Position numbers and translations under genes: made by a program. Under the pieces are notes generated by a model that ran no database searches, was not told the origin of the DNA, and saw only the letters and a list, made by a program, of their open reading frames with translations. Below, piece after piece: positions 1 through 8,267 of a stretch of 64,000 nt of DNA. The DNA comes from Pyxidicoccus caerfyrddinensis (GTDB lineage Bacteria > Myxococcota > Myxococcia > Myxococcales > Myxococcaceae), in contig NZ_JAAIYA010000023.1 of the NCBI RefSeq assembly GCF_010894405.1, positions 62,001-126,000 of the forward strand. The letters are read 5' to 3'. The first letter of the stretch is position 1. Each line of letters opens with the position of its first letter.

Positions 1-975
1 GTTCTCCCGCCGCTGCGTGGGCAGCACCGACTCCTCGCCCTCCGCCCTGTGCGGGGGAATCGGCATGACGTGGGTGGCGCCGTCGGCCAGCAGGATGCCG
101 GTGCCGGCGAGCGACACCTGCACCACGTCCCGCAGGAAGTCGCAGGCCGGGTGCAACATGCTTTGCACGTGCGCGCTGACGCTGAGGGCCGCGGTGTAGT
201 CGTACACACCCAGGTGCACGGTGGTGCAGCGCCCCGCGCCCGCCGCCACCAGCCGGGGCAGGTGCAGCCGTCCCTCCCCGTCGAAGAGGGCCTGCGGCGT
301 CTCCACCATCAGCTCCAGGCCCAGCGCGCCCGGCGTCAGCCCCTTCTCCGTCTCGAACACCTCCAGCATGCGCGCGAGCGCCGCCACCTGCTCGGGCAGT
401 GACACCTTGGGCAGGGTGACGACGAAGGACGGCGGCAGCTTCCCGCCCGTGCGCTCCAGCAGGGTGGTGAGGAACAAATCCAACGTGCGCGAGGAGCGCT
501 CGAACAGCTCCTCCGTGAAGGACTTCACCCGGATGCCGATGAACGGCGGCAGCGTGCCCTGCTCCAGGCCGCGCGCCATCTCCTCGGCGGCGGAGATGGC
601 GTGCCCGTCCTCCTCCGCGTCGGGGCGGTGGCCGTAGCCGTCCTCGAAGTCGACGCGCAAATCCTCCACCGGCTCGCGCTCGAGCTTGTCCACCACGCGC
701 CCGTAGACGCGCTGGGCGAAGCGGCCGCGCTGGGGCAGCCCCAGGCCGTGGGCCAGCTCGGCCGCGTCCGGGGCGTACTCCTTCAGCGCGGCGAGCGCGA
801 GGTCCCCCAGCTTCCGCGCCGTCGTCGCGCGGAAGAGGTGGGCCCCGCCGTACACCACATGTACAGGTTGCCGTCGCGGCGACTCGCCGGGGTACGTCCG
901 CTCGAAGGCGGCGTTGGCCCGGCGCAGGGCCTCGCGGGCGCTGGAGAGACTGGCGGGCGTCAGCGTCGTCTTCAC
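1..975 (-). CDS. HpcH/HpaI aldolase/citrate lyase-like protein, DUF6986 family (3' end outside window)
   Basis: The minus strand is open for 325 codons from a GTG at 975 to the window edge, so the C-terminus is missing. The protein starts VKTTLTPASLSSAREAL, followed by a VHVVYGGAHLF segment, an acidic VDFEDGYGHRPDAEEDGHA motif near residue 110 and ELMVETPQALF near residue 215. This pattern fits the DUF6986 proteins, often annotated phosphoenolpyruvate kinase in myxobacteria and related to citrate-lyase beta/HpcH TIM barrels. The acidic motif and the E in ELMVETP would be the metal and substrate site by analogy. The GTG start overlaps the stop of the upstream aminopeptidase gene by four bases (GTGA), so the two are probably translationally coupled. 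The substrate is unknown and the kinase label is not supported by a visible kinase motif. Confidence 0.8.
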   Translation of the reverse strand, partial: MKTTLTPASLSSAREALRRANAAFERTYPGESPRRQPVHVVYGGAHLFRATTARKLGDLALAALKEYAPDAAELAHGLGLPQRGRFAQRVYGRVVDKLEREPVEDLRVDFEDGYGHRPDAEEDGHAISAAEEMARGLEQGTLPPFIGIRVKSFTEELFERSSRTLDLFLTTLLERTGGKLPPSFVVTLPKVSLPEQVAALARMLEVFETEKGLTPGALGLELMVETPQALFDGEGRLHLPRLVAAGAGRCTTVHLGVYDYTAALSVSAHVQSMLHPACDFLRDVVQVSLAGTGILLADGATHVMPIPPHRAEGEESVLPTQRREN

Positions 976-3524
976 GGCTGCTTCTTCAGCCACGCGGACA
1001 CCTCGGAAGCGCAGCGCTCACGCAGCGCCACGTCCTGGGACAGCCGCTCCAGCGTCTGTGCGGTGGCTTGCTGCGCCTCGGGCACGGGGTTGGCCTGCAG
1101 GAGCGCCTTCATCTGCTCCAGGTGCTCGCGCGTGCGCAGCATGCCCAGGGCCTCGACGATGCGGCGCAGCAGCATGGGCGCGCTGCCCGTGCGGGCCGTC
1201 ACGTCCTTCCACCGCTTCTGCATCTGCGCCCACCAGTTCTCCCGGCCGGTGCGGTTGCCCAACAGGCCCGCCACGAAGCTGGCCACGTCCTGCGTCTTCA
1301 CCGTGTCGGTGAAGAGCAGCCCCTGCGCGCGCTCGGCGAGCGCCGGGTTCTCGAAGCCGGTAATCGCCATCAGGTAGCGGCGCTGCGTGGCCGGGTCTGG
1401 CTCCTTCGGCATCCGCTGGAGGAAGGTCTCGAAGAGGGCCGTGTCCCCGGCGCGCGCCACCATGGCCACCGCCGCGTCCAGCAGGTTGGGCTCCAGCGCG
1501 TCCTTGTCGCCGTCCAGCATGCGGGCCACGCGCGGGCGGGCCTCCGCGAGCGCCTCGGGGCTGCGCGCCAGGCCGCCCACCGCGCGCACCAGCGCCGCGC
1601 GCCGCAGCTTCACCCGGTCCGACTCGCCCTTCGCCGCCTGCCAGCCCATCTTCTTGAGGCCGGGGCCGAGCAGCCGCTCCACCCACCGCCGGAAGCGCTC
1701 CTGCTCCTCGCCGTCCACCAGCCGGCTCTCCACGTACGCCAGCCGGCCCACCAGTTCGTCCAGGACGGAGTCGTCCTCCTCGTCGCCGAAGCGGCCGGCC
1801 AGGTCCAGCAGGTCCGCAATCGACGCCTGCCCGGAGCGCACCAGCGCCCACTGGTCCGCCAGCAGGGAGATGCGCTCGGAGGGCGCGAGCACCTTCACGT
1901 TGGCCGCCAGCTTCTCCAGCGCGGGCTTGTCGTACGCCACGCGGTAGAAGCCAGTGGAGCCGGCGTTGGCGGTGAGCCACTTCACCTCGCCCGAGCCCTC
2001 CAGCTTCACCGCGGCCTGCGCGTCACGCAGCAGCACGCGCTGCTCGCGCGCGCCCGAGCCGTCCTCGAAGCGCAGCACCATGGGCACCGGCCACTTCTCG
2101 CCGCTCTGCACGCCGGGCTCCGAGTAGAAGCGCCGCTGCGACAGGTGCAGGGTGCGCCCGTCCAGCTTCGCCGTCACCAGGGGGAAGCCGCTCTGGCCCA
2201 CCCACGCGGTGGCCAGCTCCTCCACCGGCTGCTTCGCGGCCTCGCCCAGCGCGTTCCAGAGGTCTTCCTTCACCGCGTTGGCGCGCGCGTGCTTGCGCAT
2301 GTACTGGCGGATGCCCTCGCGGAAGGGGCCCTCTCCGAGGAAGCCCTCAATCATCCGCAGCACCGCGCCGCCCTTCTCATACGTAATCGCGTCGAAGCTC
2401 TCACCGGCCTCGCCCGCGTTGCGCACCACCCCGTGGATGGGGTGCGTGGACTTGAGCGCGTCCAGGTGCAGCGCGCTGGCCCGGTGCGCGTCGAAGTCCA
2501 GCCACATGCGCCACTCGGGGCGCCACTGGTCGACAATCTTGAAGGCCATCCACGTGGCGAAGGCCTCGTTCAGCCAGAGGTCGTCCCACCACACCATGGT
2601 GACCCAGTTGCCGAACCACTGATGCGCCAGCTCGTGCGTCACCACCTCCGCCACGCGCTTCTGCACGGACAGCGGCGCGGTGGCCGGGTCCAGCAGCAGT
2701 GCCACCTCGCGGTAGGTGATGAGGCCGGCGTTCTCCATGGCGCCGGCCTCGAAGTCGGGGATGCCCACCTGGTCCACCTTGGTGAAGGCATAGGGCAGAC
2801 CGAAGTAGTCCTGGAGCCGGGGCAGCACCGCCAGCGCCGCGTCCTGGCCGAAGCGCGTCAGGTGCGCCTTCTCCGGCAGGGACCAGGTGCGCACCGGCAC
2901 GCCCTCCACCTTCTGCTCATCGGTGCCCACCAACGGGCCGACGACGAGGGCGATGAGGTAGCTGCTCAGCACCTCTGTCTCCTGGAACGTCACCTTGCGC
3001 AGGCCAGCGTCGGGCTCGTCCTTCACCACCGGGCTGTTGCCCAGCACGGTGAGCCCCTGCGGCACGCGCACGGAGAGGGCCCACTTCGCCTTGAAGGCCG
3101 GCTCGTCGAAGCAGGGGAAGAGGCGGCGTGCGTCGGCGGCCTCGAACTGCGTGGCCGCCACCTTGCCCGCCTGGTAGAGGCCGCGCAGGCCTTCGGTGAA
3201 GCGGCCCGTCCACGACACGTCCAGCGACGCGGCCCCGGCGGGCAGCGGCGTGTCGAAGCGGAGCACCACCGTCTCGCTCTGTGCCATGGGCTGGAGGGAG
3301 GACGGCTTGCGCTGCTCGCCACCCGCGCGGAACGTCACCTCACCCAATTGCAGGGCAATGGCGTGGAGGATGATTTCCTTCGACGGCTCGGCCAGCTCCA
3401 GCTCGATGGTCTGCTGTCCGGAGAAGGCCCGCGCGTCCAGGTCGAGCGTGACGGTGGCCACGTGACGACGGGGACGGATGGTGTTGGGCAGGCGGAAGTT
3501 CTTGTCTTCGGTCGGATGCGCCAT
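972..3524 (-). CDS. pepN: M1 family zinc aminopeptidase (PepN-like)
   Basis: An 850-residue protein of the M1 gluzincin family, which removes N-terminal amino acids from peptides in the cytoplasm. Near residues 255-320 it has the exopeptidase motif GAMEN (in FEAGAMENAGL) followed by HELAH and, 18 residues after that, the third zinc ligand in LWLNEAF, so the HExxH-x18-E zinc site is complete. The C-terminal half is an ERAP1-like helical region, as in full-length family members. There is no signal peptide. The start ATG at 3524 lies 64 bases after the stop of the upstream minus-strand gene. The stop overlaps the GTG of the DUF6986 gene. Family assignment is secure; the symbol is by family resemblance. 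Confidence 0.95.
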   Translation of the reverse strand: MAHPTEDKNFRLPNTIRPRRHVATVTLDLDARAFSGQQTIELELAEPSKEIILHAIALQLGEVTFRAGGEQRKPSSLQPMAQSETVVLRFDTPLPAGAASLDVSWTGRFTEGLRGLYQAGKVAATQFEAADARRLFPCFDEPAFKAKWALSVRVPQGLTVLGNSPVVKDEPDAGLRKVTFQETEVLSSYLIALVVGPLVGTDEQKVEGVPVRTWSLPEKAHLTRFGQDAALAVLPRLQDYFGLPYAFTKVDQVGIPDFEAGAMENAGLITYREVALLLDPATAPLSVQKRVAEVVTHELAHQWFGNWVTMVWWDDLWLNEAFATWMAFKIVDQWRPEWRMWLDFDAHRASALHLDALKSTHPIHGVVRNAGEAGESFDAITYEKGGAVLRMIEGFLGEGPFREGIRQYMRKHARANAVKEDLWNALGEAAKQPVEELATAWVGQSGFPLVTAKLDGRTLHLSQRRFYSEPGVQSGEKWPVPMVLRFEDGSGAREQRVLLRDAQAAVKLEGSGEVKWLTANAGSTGFYRVAYDKPALEKLAANVKVLAPSERISLLADQWALVRSGQASIADLLDLAGRFGDEEDDSVLDELVGRLAYVESRLVDGEEQERFRRWVERLLGPGLKKMGWQAAKGESDRVKLRRAALVRAVGGLARSPEALAEARPRVARMLDGDKDALEPNLLDAAVAMVARAGDTALFETFLQRMPKEPDPATQRRYLMAITGFENPALAERAQGLLFTDTVKTQDVASFVAGLLGNRTGRENWWAQMQKRWKDVTARTGSAPMLLRRIVEALGMLRTREHLEQMKALLQANPVPEAQQATAQTLERLSQDVALRERCASEVSAWLKKQP

Positions 3525-3588
3525 AGGGAAGTAGGAATGTATCGTCCGGGCCGCTTCGTGCCTGGACTTAAGTGGCGGGTGTCAGCCG

Positions 3589-4125
3589 TCACACCCTTGA
3601 AGTGCGGGGGCGGCGGCGGGAGGGGGAGGTGGTCGGCCGTGGGACGAGCTGGTGGAAGAGGCTGGACTCGCGCTTGAAGAAGCCTTCCGTATGGAAGGAG
3701 TGGGGCAGCTCCAGGAGCAGGAAGTCCAGGTGATGACACAGCTCGTGGAGGAAGGTGCGCAGGTACGTGCGGAAGGCGACCACGCGCGCGTGTCTCGCCG
3801 TGCGCATCCACACCTGGAGGCGGGGGCGGCGGCCCGGCGCCCGCGTGTAGAGGCCGTGCAATTCGCCCGTCTCGAAAGAGGGCCGCACCTCCAGCACCTC
3901 CACCTTCGCGGGGGCCACGTCGAGCCGCTCGCACAGCGAGTCGCTCAGCCGGGCGGTGGCGTCTTCCAGGGGGGCGCGCTCACCCGAGGCCAGGGCCAGG
4001 CGCAGGGCCTCCACGTGGGGCGCCAGCGCGTGGGGCTCGCGCACCCGCAGCGCGGCGACGCCGTCGCTCATCCGGTAGACGCGCTGCTGGGCCGTGGAGA
4101 GGTTGTCGTAGTAGTCGAAAGTCAC
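3589..4125 (-). CDS. putative zinc metallopeptidase-like protein (HELCHHLD)
   Basis: A 178-residue protein read from a GTG at 4125. The only recognisable element is HELCHHLDFLLLELPHS, an HExxH zinc-binding helix, with a further acidic residue in FHTEGFFKRES that could be the third ligand. The segment before it is a short beta-rich stretch, and the C-terminus is a basic tail rich in R, P and S. The arrangement is similar to SprT-like or minigluzincin proteins, but I cannot assign a family. No signal peptide is seen, so it is probably cytoplasmic. It precedes pepN on the same strand by 64 bases, so co-transcription is possible. The minus frame stays open far upstream through the antisense of the kinase gene; the start was placed at the first codon outside that overlap. 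Confidence 0.7.
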   Translation of the reverse strand: MTFDYYDNLSTAQQRVYRMSDGVAALRVREPHALAPHVEALRLALASGERAPLEDATARLSDSLCERLDVAPAKVEVLEVRPSFETGELHGLYTRAPGRRPRLQVWMRTARHARVVAFRTYLRTFLHELCHHLDFLLLELPHSFHTEGFFKRESSLFHQLVPRPTTSPSRRRPRTSRV

Positions 4126-4308
4126 AAGGGTCGAACTCCAACGGCCTGAAGCTAGGGACGCCCCGGACCGCGGGGCACCCTGTGCCGCCCACCTGTCGGG
4201 TGGGGCCGGCGGGGGAGCGGGGACGGACGTGCGCTCCCTTGCACCGCCGCCCTTCCTAGCACCCGGCCGGGCACACCCGTGCTGCATACCTTCGCCTGGG
4301 GGTTGTCC

Positions 4309-6345
4309 ATGGCACGTCGCGCCATGTTGCTCGCACTGTGCTTCGTGGCGCTGAAGTTCCTCAGCCTGCGCTTCGTGTACCCCCCTCTGATGAGCGCGCT
4401 GCTGTGGCTGCCCGCGGGGGTGAGCCTGGCCTTCCTGCTCCGCTCCCCCACGCGCATGTGGCCGGCCCTGCTGGCCGCCATCTTCGTGGCGGAGGCGGGG
4501 ACGGTGGTACTGGAGGGCATCCCCGTGTCGGTGGCGGTCATCTGGGGGGTGGGCAACGTGCTGCGCGCCCTGCTGGGCGCGGCGCTGCTGCGGCGCTTCG
4601 TGGGAGGGCCGGTGCTCTTCCACCGGGTGCGCGACGTGGCCGGGGTGCTCGTCCTGGGGGGCCTGGTGGGCACGCTGCCCAGCGCTCTGCTGGGAGCGGC
4701 GGGCGCCGGGCTGTGGGTGGGCACCATGCCCTTCTGGAACGAGTTCCTGGCCTGGTGGCTCAGCGATGCGCTGGGCACCGTGCTGGCGGCGCCGGTGCTG
4801 CTGACGTGGTGGCCGCTGGGCCGTGAGGTGCGGGACTCCCGTCGGCTGGCGGAGCTGGGGGCGCTGCTGGCGCTGGTGGCCGGCATCACCGCCCTCATCT
4901 TCCAGCGCTCCGGAGCGGCCCCGATGGGGCTGCTCGCCACGCTGCCCTATGCGGCCTTTCCGCTCGTCATCGCCGCGGCGCTGCGCCACGGGCCGCGGGG
5001 GGCGTCCAGCGCCATCCTGGTGATGGGGACGCTGGCGGTGGCGTACACGAGTCACGGCCGCGGCCCCTTCGGGGTGCTGCCCATGTCGGTGGCGGAGCGG
5101 GTCCTCGCCGTGCAGATTTTCGTGGCGGTGCTCAGCCTGTCCGCGCTCACGCTGGCGGCGGTGGTGGCGGAGCGGCACCGGGCGGAGGTGGCCCAGCGCG
5201 TGCTGGCCACCGCGGGCGCGGAGCTGGCGTCGTCGCCGGACTGGGGCGCCACGCTGCCGCGCGTGGTGCGGCTCATCGTCCCGGAGCTGTGCGTCGGCGC
5301 CGCCATCTGGATGGTGGACACGCATGGCCTGGTGCAGCGGGTGGCGGCGGCGGGGTGGACGCCCGGGCGCGAGGCGGCGCTGCGCGGCCAGCTGCCTCCG
5401 CTGCCCTGCGAGTCGCGCCGCTGGCGGGGGCCCCTGGGCTCGGGGGTGCTGGTACCGCTGCGGGTGCGCGAGGCGGTGGTGGGGGCGCTCGCGCTGGTGG
5501 CGGACACCGACGACCACCCACTGGGCCGGCGTGACGTGCTGCTGGCGGAGGACCTGTCGCGCCGGTGCGCCATGGCGATGGAGAACGCGCGGCTGCTCGA
5601 TGAGGCACACGAGGCCATTGGCGCGCGGGACGAGTTCATCTCCGTGGCGGCGCACGAGCTGCGCACGCCGCTGGCCACGCTCACCCTGCGCGTGCAGAGC
5701 CTGATGTCCCAGCTGCGCCGCGCGGGCGAGGGGGACGGGGTGATGGAGCGGCTGGGCTTCATCTCCCGGCAGGTGGCGCGGCTGACGGCGCTGGTGGAGA
5801 GCGTGCTGGACGTGGGCCGCGCCAACGCGGGCACGCTGGAGTTGCGGCGCGAGCAGGTGGACCTCACCGCGCTGGTGGAGGAGTGCGTGGACCGCCTCGC
5901 GGACGAGGCCGGGCGCGCCGGCTGCGAGCTGCGACTGCGGACGGTGGCCCCGCACGTGTCGGGATATCTGGACCGGGGGCGCGTGGAGCAGGCGCTCACG
6001 CACATCCTGGGCAACGCCATCAAGTTCGGTATCGGCGCGCCGGTGGACGTGGAGCTGGCCCAGATGGACGGCCGTGCGCGGCTGACGGTGACGGACCATG
6101 GCATCGGCATCCCTCCCGAGGCGCTGAAGCGCATCTTCGGGCGCTTCGAGCGCGGCGTGTCCTCGCGCCAGTACGGGGGACTGGGGCTGGGACTGTTCTT
6201 CAGCCGTCAGATTGTCGAGGCCCACGGCGGCTCCATCCACGTGGAGAGCGAGGCCGGCGCGGGGGCCACCTTCGTGCTGGAGCTGCCCGTGCTGCCGGGC
6301 CAGTCGCTCCAGCAGGAGCCGGCGCGGCCCCAGCCCGGAGCGTGA
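4309..6345 (+). CDS. MASE1-domain sensor histidine kinase
   Basis: A membrane sensor kinase of about 678 residues. Residues 1-275 form some eight hydrophobic helices with the WLPAG motif and overall pattern of the MASE1 sensor domain. Residues 290-425 look like a GAF-type domain. The kinase core follows: an H-box AAHELRTPL with the phospho-accepting His near residue 449, an N-box (GNAIKFG, near 569), DHGIGIP, and a G-box ending GLGLGLFFSRQIVEAHGG. There is no receiver domain and no response regulator next door, so the partner is elsewhere. The ATG at 4309 was preferred over an in-frame GTG at 4279 because a GGGGG Shine-Dalgarno-like run sits six bases upstream. The ligand sensed is unknown. 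Confidence 0.9.
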   Translation: MARRAMLLALCFVALKFLSLRFVYPPLMSALLWLPAGVSLAFLLRSPTRMWPALLAAIFVAEAGTVVLEGIPVSVAVIWGVGNVLRALLGAALLRRFVGGPVLFHRVRDVAGVLVLGGLVGTLPSALLGAAGAGLWVGTMPFWNEFLAWWLSDALGTVLAAPVLLTWWPLGREVRDSRRLAELGALLALVAGITALIFQRSGAAPMGLLATLPYAAFPLVIAAALRHGPRGASSAILVMGTLAVAYTSHGRGPFGVLPMSVAERVLAVQIFVAVLSLSALTLAAVVAERHRAEVAQRVLATAGAELASSPDWGATLPRVVRLIVPELCVGAAIWMVDTHGLVQRVAAAGWTPGREAALRGQLPPLPCESRRWRGPLGSGVLVPLRVREAVVGALALVADTDDHPLGRRDVLLAEDLSRRCAMAMENARLLDEAHEAIGARDEFISVAAHELRTPLATLTLRVQSLMSQLRRAGEGDGVMERLGFISRQVARLTALVESVLDVGRANAGTLELRREQVDLTALVEECVDRLADEAGRAGCELRLRTVAPHVSGYLDRGRVEQALTHILGNAIKFGIGAPVDVELAQMDGRARLTVTDHGIGIPPEALKRIFGRFERGVSSRQYGGLGLGLFFSRQIVEAHGGSIHVESEAGAGATFVLELPVLPGQSLQQEPARPQPGA

Positions 6346-6416
6346 GACCGCTTCCGGGGGACTGCGTGGCGCCGCCACGGGCTTCGGCGGGGCCGGATGT
6401 TTCCATCATGGGTCGC

Positions 6417-6449
6417 CCCACAGTCCCGTGTGGGAAATCAATTCCACAC
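6417..6449. promoter_or_regulatory. overlapping inverted repeats in the gap after the MASE1 kinase
   Basis: Two mutually exclusive dyads share one arm. CCCACA (6417-6422) can pair with TGTGGG (6429-6434), while GTGTGG (6428-6433) can pair with CCACAC (6444-6449) around a ten-base A/T-rich centre. The element lies 72 bases after the kinase stop and 93 bases before the NlpC/P60-like gene. It could be a repressor site or an attenuator-like switch; no T-tract follows, so a simple intrinsic terminator is less likely. Confidence 0.3.
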
Positions 6450-6541
6450 AGGGGCAGCCCCGCCGACCCGGGCAGGTGTCGACAGCTGGACGAGCCAGCG
6501 GCCGTGCGGGCGCGGCACGCGGGTTGCTCTGACGCGCGGGC

Positions 6542-7225
6542 ATGCATCGTGGAGTGTGGCTGGGGGCGGTGGTGGGGATGCTGCTGTGGGGCGGTGAGGC
6601 GGAGGCCGTGCGCAGGAGCACGCCGAAGCGTCAGACAACCGTCTCGCTGGCGGAGCGGGCCGTGTGGCGGGCGAAGGCGTGGGTGGGGCTGAGCTCGCTG
6701 CGGACCGTGAGTACGACGGTGAACGACGACTGCTCGGGCTTCACGCAGCTGGCCTACCGAAAGCCGGGGCTGAGCCTGATGCCGGCGGTGACGTTTCCGG
6801 GGGAGAATGGCGTGAAGGCCATCTACCGGAAGGCCGTGGACCTGGGCACGGTGCGCGAGACGCCTCGGGCGGGGGACATGGTCTTCTTCCGGGACACGCA
6901 TGACCGGAACAAGGACGGCAAGCTCAACGACGGCCTCACGCACATCGGCATCGTCGAGCGCGTGTCCGAGGACGGCACCGTGACGTTCGTCCACAAGGCC
7001 GGCGGCCTGGTGAAGCGCGGCCGGTTCAACCTGTCGCATCCGGATGAGCGCAAGGATGAGCAGGGCCGCGTCCTCAACGACTGGCTGCGGCGCCGTGACA
7101 AGCGCAACCGCGGGTATCTCGCGGGAGAGCTGGTCGCCGGCTTCGCCTCCGTGGACGACCGCTGGGCGGACACGCCGGCGCCGAAGCGTGCGTCGACGAA
7201 GCTCGCGTCGGCGAAGCGCCGGTAG
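6542..7225 (+). CDS. exported NlpC/P60- or CHAP-like protein
   Basis: A 227-residue protein with a short N-terminal hydrophobic signal (about residues 4-22, ending AEA). The core has DDCSGFTQLAY with the candidate nucleophile Cys64, a GDMVFF strand and THIGIVE with the candidate His134. This order is typical of NlpC/P60 and CHAP peptidases, which cut peptide bonds in peptidoglycan stems or act as amidases. Between them, residues 121-130 (DRNKDGKLND) resemble an EF-hand or dockerin-type calcium loop, which is unusual inside such a domain. The C-terminus is a basic tail rich in K, R, A and S. The next gene encodes a peptidoglycan transglycosylase, which supports a cell-wall role. Whether it is a hydrolase or only a binding homologue cannot be decided from sequence. 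Confidence 0.8.
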   Translation: MHRGVWLGAVVGMLLWGGEAEAVRRSTPKRQTTVSLAERAVWRAKAWVGLSSLRTVSTTVNDDCSGFTQLAYRKPGLSLMPAVTFPGENGVKAIYRKAVDLGTVRETPRAGDMVFFRDTHDRNKDGKLNDGLTHIGIVERVSEDGTVTFVHKAGGLVKRGRFNLSHPDERKDEQGRVLNDWLRRRDKRNRGYLAGELVAGFASVDDRWADTPAPKRASTKLASAKRR

Positions 7226-7316
7226 GACTTCCGGGGTCGCCTGCCTGCCTGCTGAAGCCGGGTGCGCCCGGGTGGAGGGGTGACGTCAGGGCCGGGAGGC
7301 GGTATGCACGGGCCCG

Positions 7317-8261
7317 ATGTCCCCATCGGATGGTCGGCCAGCGCCGGGGCCCGCGGAACCCGAGCACGCGCACACGGCACCCGCGACGCCCGAGCGGGGC
7401 CATACCTCTTCCAGCACGGTGACGCCGCTGGCTCCGGTCTCCGGCGCCGCTTCGACTCAGGGGCGCAGGTCTCCGCGCCGCAAGGTGCTGCTCGCGCTCG
7501 CCGTGCTGTTCGTCGCGTTCGCCGTGTACGAGTACGTCACGCTGCCGGACGCCGCCCAGTTCGAGAAGGAGAACCCGAAGACCACGGCGCTCATCGAGAA
7601 GCGCGCGGAGGAGGCGCGGGAGGCGGGGAAGAAGGTCCGCCGCCGCCAGCAGTGGGTGCCGCTGACGGCCGTCTCCAAGCACGCGGTGGCCGCGGTGCTC
7701 ATCTCCGAGGACGCGGGCTTCTACGTCCACGAGGGCGTGGACACCTCCGAGGTGCGCAAGGCGCTGGAGGAGGCGTGGGAGAAGGGCCACCTGGGCCGGG
7801 GCGCTTCCACCATCACCCAGCAGCTCGCGAAGAACCTCTGGCTGTCCACGGACCGCAGCCTGCTGCGCAAGGCGAAGGAGCTGGTGCTGACGCGCAGGCT
7901 GGAGGACGCGCTCACCAAGAAGCGCATCCTCACGCTGTACCTCAACGTCGCCGAGTGGGGGCAGGGCGTCTACGGAATCGAGGCCGGCGCGCGCGAGCAC
8001 TTCGGCGTGTCCGCGTCGCAGCTCACGGTGGCGCAGGGGGCGATTCTGGCCGCCATGCTGCCAGCGCCCCGCAAGCGCTCGCCGTCCTCCGGCTCGCGGG
8101 CGCTGTGGAAGCGCGCGCACTGGATTGTGGACCAGCTCGCGTCGGTGAATCGCATCAACGCCGCGCAGGCGGACGAGGCGCGCTCGGACATCGACCGGCT
8201 GCTGGGGCGCAAGCCGGCGGCGGACAGCGCCGCCGACGATGATGACACCGACGAGCGGTGA
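7317..8261 (+). CDS. mtgA: monofunctional biosynthetic peptidoglycan transglycosylase (GT51)
   Basis: A 314-residue protein with a Pro/Ala-rich N-terminal tail, one membrane anchor near residues 57-77, and a periplasmic glycosyltransferase family 51 domain. Family motifs are clear: ISEDAGFYVHEG with the catalytic Glu, GASTITQQLAKNLWL, then RKAKELVLTRRLE and KKRILTLYLNVAEWGQGVYG. It polymerises lipid II into glycan strands. There is no transpeptidase domain, so it is the MtgA type rather than a class A penicillin-binding protein. The C-terminus is Asp-rich. It follows the NlpC/P60-like gene by 91 bases on the same strand. Confidence 0.93.
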   Translation: MSPSDGRPAPGPAEPEHAHTAPATPERGHTSSSTVTPLAPVSGAASTQGRRSPRRKVLLALAVLFVAFAVYEYVTLPDAAQFEKENPKTTALIEKRAEEAREAGKKVRRRQQWVPLTAVSKHAVAAVLISEDAGFYVHEGVDTSEVRKALEEAWEKGHLGRGASTITQQLAKNLWLSTDRSLLRKAKELVLTRRLEDALTKKRILTLYLNVAEWGQGVYGIEAGAREHFGVSASQLTVAQGAILAAMLPAPRKRSPSSGSRALWKRAHWIVDQLASVNRINAAQADEARSDIDRLLGRKPAADSAADDDDTDER

Positions 8262-8267
8262 GGCCGC

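Noticed and set aside
1068..3677. Open frame of 869 codons on the plus strand across pepN
   Set aside because: It is antisense to an intact M1 aminopeptidase; its residues are His/Arg/Leu/Gln-rich without motifs, as expected from high-GC third positions.
4126..6378. Minus-strand open frame upstream of the HELCHHLD gene
   Set aside because: It is the antisense of the MASE1 kinase. Only the part below 4125 has protein-like composition.
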